Shown here: piece after piece, positions 60,611 through 64,000 of the stretch
Layout: the number at the start of each line of letters is the position of its first letter
Position numbering within the stretch: the first letter of the stretch is position 1
NCBI GenBank assembly: GCA_963824345.1
Contig: CAWGOZ010000011.1
Coordinates: forward strand, 248,001-312,000
Origin: Palsa-89 sp963824345
GTDB taxonomy: Bacteria > Acidobacteriota > Terriglobia > Bryobacterales > Bryobacteraceae
Direction of reading: 5' to 3'
Length of the DNA: 64,000 nt
Notes under the pieces: model-generated
Database searches by the model: none
What the model was told of the DNA's origin: nothing
Seen by the model: only the letters and a program-made list of their open reading frames with translations
Position numbers and translations under genes: made by a program

Positions 60611-61635
60611 ACCATCAAACCCATCCCCGCCGCCATCAGCAGAACTACGCTCGGCTCGGGCACCGCACCAATCGCGCCCGGGTCCGTCATCAGAAACGCA
60701 GTCTGCTGCCCGTCATACAGCCCCATGCCCGTAATCTGGCCGGCGTTGTTGATCCCGAACGCCTCCTCCAATACCCAACCGGAATTGGCCGGTAGCAGCG
60801 AGTTCAAATCCAGCATGCTTCCATCGTCATAGAGAAAAGCGTGCTGAGCGCCATTGTCCAGATAGCTGTAGCCCACGATCTCGCCGCTGTCGTTGACTCC
60901 ATAGGCGTAGCTGCTCTCGCCCAGCGTCCCCAAATCGGTCATGGCGCCGCCCGTCATCAAAAAAGCGTTCTGATAGCCACTCGCCAGACTGGCGAACCCA
61001 ACCACCTCGCCGCTGTCGTTGACGCCGGTAGCGTCGCTGTTGCTGCCGCCGAAAGTTCCCACCAGCACCGCACCCCCGCCGGATCCCCAGATCACGCCTC
61101 GAAATGTCCCGTTCGCCAACTCACCCTCGCCCACTACCTCGCCCGCATTATTGATCCCGTACGCCGCGCTCCAGTTCACCCCCGCCAGCGTCCCGAGACT
61201 CTGCACCTGCCCGTCCACCACCACCATCGCCTGGCCGTTGCTCGCGCCCGCCACTTCGCCCACGACGTTCACGGCCATCGCGTAGCTGTTCGCGCCCAGC
61301 ACCCTCGGGCTCGCGCTGCTGCCACTCCATATGGTGGCGTGCGATTGTCCGCCAATATACGTGTCCCCGACCACTGTCCCCGCATCGTTGATCCCATACG
61401 CATAGGAAACGGTTCCGGAGCCTAACGGCAGACTTGCCAACCCTCCAGCGCCCGAGCCGAATGCCTGTGTCACGCCGGATGAGTTTTGGCTCCAGCCCGC
61501 CACAGCCCCTGCATCGTTCACAGCATAGCCGGTGGTAGAGCTCGAACCACCCACCTGGCCGAGGCTGGTAATCGTATAGATCGGATCGCCAAAAGCAATG
61601 GCTGCAAATAGCGCCAGCGAACATAGCAGTTTCAC
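60565..61635 (-). CDS. PEP-CTERM sorted HAF-repeat protein
   Basis: A 356-residue exported protein: signal peptide MKLLCSLALFAAIAFGD, then about seven HAF-type repeats of the AYGVNDSGEIVGYSYLDNGA and TDLGTLGESSYAYGVN kind. A C-terminal sorting signal comprises VPEPS, a hydrophobic segment VVLLMAAGMGLMVWL and a basic end. PEP-CTERM proteins are processed by exosortase/EpsH and usually linked to exopolysaccharide. No exosortase is in the window. HAF repeats probably form a beta-propeller-like surface. Confidence 0.92.
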   Translation of the reverse strand: MKLLCSLALFAAIAFGDPIYTITSLGQVGGSSSTTGYAVNDAGAVAGWSQNSSGVTQAFGSGAGGLASLPLGSGTVSYAYGINDAGTVVGDTYIGGQSHATIWSGSSASPRVLGANSYAMAVNVVGEVAGASNGQAMVVVDGQVQSLGTLAGVNWSAAYGINNAGEVVGEGELANGTFRGVIWGSGGGAVLVGTFGGSNSDATGVNDSGEVVGFASLASGYQNAFLMTGGAMTDLGTLGESSYAYGVNDSGEIVGYSYLDNGAQHAFLYDDGSMLDLNSLLPANSGWVLEEAFGINNAGQITGMGLYDGQQTAFLMTDPGAIGAVPEPSVVLLMAAGMGLMVWLKRLAMLKTTPLP

Positions 61636-61687
61636 TTGGACACCTCGAAGTTTTCTATTGTCAGGCTGATTATGCGCTTAATACTTG

Positions 61688-61718
61688 AAATAAATAGGGC
61701 TAAATTCTCTATTTATTT
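61688..61718. promoter_or_regulatory. AT-rich inverted repeat in divergent promoter region
   Basis: AAATAAATAG (61688-61697) and CTATTTATTT (61709-61718) form a perfect 10-base inverted repeat with an 11-base spacer. They lie in the 161-base gap between the PEP-CTERM gene and the cNMP-binding gene. The stretch is strikingly AT-rich compared with the surrounding sequence and could bind a dimeric regulator or act as an UP-like element. Confidence 0.35.
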
Positions 61719-61796
61719 ATCATTCGTCGCCAGCGAGTGTACTATTCGTTGGGTGGTAGCTCGGGAGAGGCGATGCAGTGATAGTCTGATACCACC

Positions 61797-62645
61797 ATGC
61801 CCATTGATACCGCGATCCTCAATGAAGTCGAGCACTTGCGCGAGCTAACCGCGCTCGAACAGGCCGCCCTGGCCGAAAAGATCGACCTGCTCCGTTATTC
61901 CGCGGGCCAGATCGTATTCAATTATGGCGACCCTGGGCACGCCCTTTATATCGTTCGCCGCGGCGAGTTCGAGATTTACGTCAAGAACGATCAGGGCGAG
62001 AAAATCGTGCTCGAGATCTCCCAGCCGGGCGGCGTTTTCGGAGAAGTCGCGCTGCTGGACGGCGGTTCCCGCACGGCCTGGGCCGCCGCCCTCGGGGACG
62101 CGGAACTGCTGCGGCTGGACCGCGAGCATTTTGAAGCCTACCTGCGCCAGTGTACGCCCGCCGCTTTGAACCTGTTGAGCGTGGTGGCTCGCCGGCTGCG
62201 CAAAAGCGACGAAGTGATCCGGCGCACCGTCACGCGCAACGTCAACGATGTCGCGGCCGAGCAGCAGACTCTGCTAACGCGCGCGGCCGACGCGGTTCCC
62301 GCCTTCACCGGGAGTTTGGCTTCGCTGGCCCTCCACGCGCTGTTCCTGGGCGGCTGGATCGCGGTGAATCTCAGCCTGCTCCACAGCCTGCGAGCTTTCG
62401 ATCCTTATCCCTTCGAGTTCCTGTCGGTGATCGTCTCGCTCGAAGCGATCTTTCTGACCCTGTTCGTGCTCAGCAGCCAGAACCGCCAACGCGCCCGCGA
62501 CCGCATCCGCTCCGACATCGAGTTTCAAAGCAGCATCAACACCGAAACCAAGATCGCGTACCTGCACGAGAAAATCGACAAGCTCACCGAGGGCCAATAC
62601 CGGCTGCTGGTCAACACCCAAAAACTCCTGGATCAAGCCCGCTAA
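61797..62645 (+). CDS. Cyclic-nucleotide-binding domain fused to DUF1003
   Basis: A 282-residue protein. Residues 10-125 are a CRP-type cyclic-nucleotide-binding domain (YSAGQIVFNYGDPGHALYIV, GGVFGEVALLDGGSRTAW with the FGE-LL-xxRTA phosphate-binding cassette). The C-terminal half is DUF1003: two membrane segments (GSLASLALHALFLGGWIAVN, then FEFLSVIVSLEAIFLTLFV) and SSQNRQRARDRIRSDIEFQ. There is no DNA-binding domain, so it is not a CRP regulator. It may be a cyclic-nucleotide-gated membrane protein. Divergent from the PEP-CTERM gene. Confidence 0.88.
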   Translation: MPIDTAILNEVEHLRELTALEQAALAEKIDLLRYSAGQIVFNYGDPGHALYIVRRGEFEIYVKNDQGEKIVLEISQPGGVFGEVALLDGGSRTAWAAALGDAELLRLDREHFEAYLRQCTPAALNLLSVVARRLRKSDEVIRRTVTRNVNDVAAEQQTLLTRAADAVPAFTGSLASLALHALFLGGWIAVNLSLLHSLRAFDPYPFEFLSVIVSLEAIFLTLFVLSSQNRQRARDRIRSDIEFQSSINTETKIAYLHEKIDKLTEGQYRLLVNTQKLLDQAR

Positions 62646-62668
62646 CGCTATCATCTCAACAGGAGCAT

Positions 62669-63730
62669 ATGGACCTTAAAAACTACACGACATTAGGACG
62701 CACCGGGCTGCGCGTCAGCCCGCTGTGCCTGGGCGCGATGACCTTTGGAACCGAATGGGGCTGGGGCGCCGACGAAACCGTTTCGCGATCCATCTTCGAC
62801 CGCTATGTCGACGCGGGCGGCAACTTCATCGACACCGCCGACGGCTACCAGCTCGGCCACAGCGAGCAGATGTGCGGGAAGTTCATCAACGACCGCAAGC
62901 TGCGCGATCAGATTGTGCTCGCCACCAAGTTTACTTTCAACGGCTCCCCCGGCAATCCGAATTCCGGCGGCAACGGACGCAAGAATATTTATCGCGCAAT
63001 CGACGCCTCGCTGCGCCGTCTTGCTACGGATTTTGTCGATCTCTACTGGCTGCACGCCTGGGACACCGTCACGCCCGTCGAAGAAGTAGTCGACACCCTT
63101 ACCGACCTGGTGCGCGCCGGCAAGATCCGCCATTACGGCTTCTCCGACACGCCCGCCTGGTATGTGGCGCGCGCGCAGACGCTGGCCGAGCAGCAAGGCA
63201 AAGAGCGTGTCGCGGCGCTGCAACTGGAGTACTCCCTTATCGAGCGCAATATCGAGCGCGAGCACATCCCCGCCGCCCAGGAACTCGGCATCGGCATTTG
63301 TCCCTGGAGTCCGCTCGGCGGCGGTTTCCTCACTGGCAAGTACAAAGGCCAGGGCAATACGGGGGCCGGCGATGGACGCCTGACCAAAGGCAGTCCGTTT
63401 AACAAATTCTCCGACAACAACTGGCGGATTTTGGACGTTTTGCTGGATGTCAGCAAGCAGATCGGCAGATCGCCCGCGCAGGTGTCGCTGCAGTGGGTGG
63501 TCTCGCAACCCGGCATCACCTCCACCATTCTGGGCGCCAGCAGCCTGGCCCAGCTCAACGACAATCTGGCTTCGCTCGAATTCGGCATCCCGGCCGAGCT
63601 ACGCGCGCGTCTGGACGAAGCCAGCGCGCTCCCGCCGATGCACCCCTACGTGTTCTTCAGTGGAATGATTCAAGGCATGATTCACGGCGGCGTGGAAGTG
63701 AAAGCCTGGAAGGCGGCTTCCGGACACTAG
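62669..63730 (+). CDS. Aldo/keto reductase
   Basis: A 353-residue NADPH-dependent oxidoreductase with the full catalytic tetrad: D55 and Y60 in FIDTADGYQLG, K87 in LATKF and H129 in DLYWLHAW. The cofactor region WSPLGGGFLTGKYKG and TSTILGASSLAQLNDNL is intact. It is closest in pattern to the AKR-type YajO/tas group; the substrate is unknown. The start is ATG 62669 with AGGAG seven bases before. It follows the cNMP/DUF1003 gene by 23 bases, probably in one transcript. Confidence 0.92.
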   Translation: MDLKNYTTLGRTGLRVSPLCLGAMTFGTEWGWGADETVSRSIFDRYVDAGGNFIDTADGYQLGHSEQMCGKFINDRKLRDQIVLATKFTFNGSPGNPNSGGNGRKNIYRAIDASLRRLATDFVDLYWLHAWDTVTPVEEVVDTLTDLVRAGKIRHYGFSDTPAWYVARAQTLAEQQGKERVAALQLEYSLIERNIEREHIPAAQELGIGICPWSPLGGGFLTGKYKGQGNTGAGDGRLTKGSPFNKFSDNNWRILDVLLDVSKQIGRSPAQVSLQWVVSQPGITSTILGASSLAQLNDNLASLEFGIPAELRARLDEASALPPMHPYVFFSGMIQGMIHGGVEVKAWKAASGH

Positions 63731-63741
63731 CGGCCTTGCGA

Positions 63742-64000
63742 CTACGCCGGCCGCCGGATGGAGTGCTCGAGTTGGAGCATGACGCTGCGGCTGGCGCGTC
63801 GCGCTTCCTTGGCGCTCACCAGAGCTCGCTCGGCGAATGCCAGCAAGCTCTCGGCGTCGGCGCCATCCTCTGGGAAGCAGGCCGCGCCCATCGTGAGCCC
63901 GGAGCTTTCCTCTCCGCACAAGCTCCGGCAGGCATTCGCAACCAGATGATCCAGCGAATCCATCCTGCGGCCCAGTTCTTCCGGGCGCGCCCCCGCCAGC
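63742..64000 (-). CDS. GGDEF domain protein, C-terminal fragment (5' end outside window)
   Basis: The minus strand is open from the window edge to a stop at 63742. It encodes LAGARPEELGRRMDSLDHLV, then GLTMGAACFPEDGADAESLLAFAERALVSAKE, which matches the last third of a GGDEF diguanylate cyclase domain (SxGxAxFPxDGxDAxxLLxxADxALYxAK). The GGDEF motif itself lies to the right of base 64000, so activity cannot be judged. A short C-terminal tail follows the domain. Confidence 0.75.
   Translation of the reverse strand, partial: LAGARPEELGRRMDSLDHLVANACRSLCGEESSGLTMGAACFPEDGADAESLLAFAERALVSAKEARRASRSVMLQLEHSIRRPA

Overview
The window looks like a chromosomal segment from a high-GC acidobacterium, most like the Solibacter/Bryobacter group. 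This is an inference from gene content, not from a marker gene. The pointers are two VWFA-related proteins of the acidobacterial TIGR03436 type, a DUF1592/DUF1552 cytochrome-type pair, a PPi-type phosphofructokinase, a PEP-CTERM/HAF-repeat protein, many secreted TPR or DUF proteins, and abundant small toxin-antitoxin cassettes. I see no rRNA, tRNA, CRISPR array, phage genes or insertion sequence. Genes are densely packed in short operons with many 1-4 nt overlaps.

Layout. 1-0.4 kb: a decayed vapBC locus. 0.4-2.7 kb: methyltransferase, PPi-phosphofructokinase and a secreted Gly/Tyr-rich protein. 2.9-8.5 kb: DinB-like protein, orphan ABC-2 permease, zinc alcohol dehydrogenase, Slt-type lytic transglycosylase and a coiled-coil/GAF-like protein. 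8.5-12.5 kb: a REP-like hairpin element and an XdhC/MocA-like/AsmA operon. 12.5-13.8 kb: an antitoxin-PIN toxin-HAD phosphatase cassette. 13.8-17.6 kb: DUF1552 plus a frameshifted DUF1592-type cytochrome. 17.7-22.4 kb: ankyrin protein, a secreted protein, and a coupled thiolase/OB-fold/aminotransferase operon. 22.8-23.7 kb: DUF433/DUF5615 cassette, terminator and a YdcH-like protein. 23.8-31.6 kb: a glycosyltransferase fused to a RimI-like acetyltransferase, TPR protein, M23 peptidase, methyltransferase, YqeY and SerA. 31.6-35.8 kb: a peptide-type ABC importer. 35.8-39.7 kb: a c-di-GMP island (HD-GYP+GAF+GGDEF, sigma-54 activator, PilZ). 39.7-47 kb: DUF393-LMF1 fusion, TonB-like protein, TAT-exported FAD oxidase and a degenerate GlnD. 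47.1-52.5 kb: APC permease, PP2C phosphatase/serine-threonine kinase pair, an unusual Amt-like channel with a newly spotted 59-residue membrane protein. 52.5-58.3 kb: two VWFA proteins and a DUF885 hydrolase. 58.4-64 kb: DedA-rhodanese protein interrupted by an in-frame TGA, DJ-1/PfpI protein, TPR protein, PEP-CTERM protein, cNMP-binding/DUF1003 protein, aldo-keto reductase and the 3' end of a GGDEF gene.

The strongest lead is the DedA-rhodanese gene at 58366-59337. Its only interruption is a TGA exactly where relatives carry the second Cys of the rhodanese loop. Clean rhodanese coding resumes for 52 codons after it, and a stem-loop starts just behind the TGA. It is a candidate selenoprotein. 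Second is a GlnD homologue in which both the nucleotidyltransferase and HD catalytic centres are lost while the ACT domains are kept. A few kilobases away lies an Amt-like protein whose first pore His is Gln.
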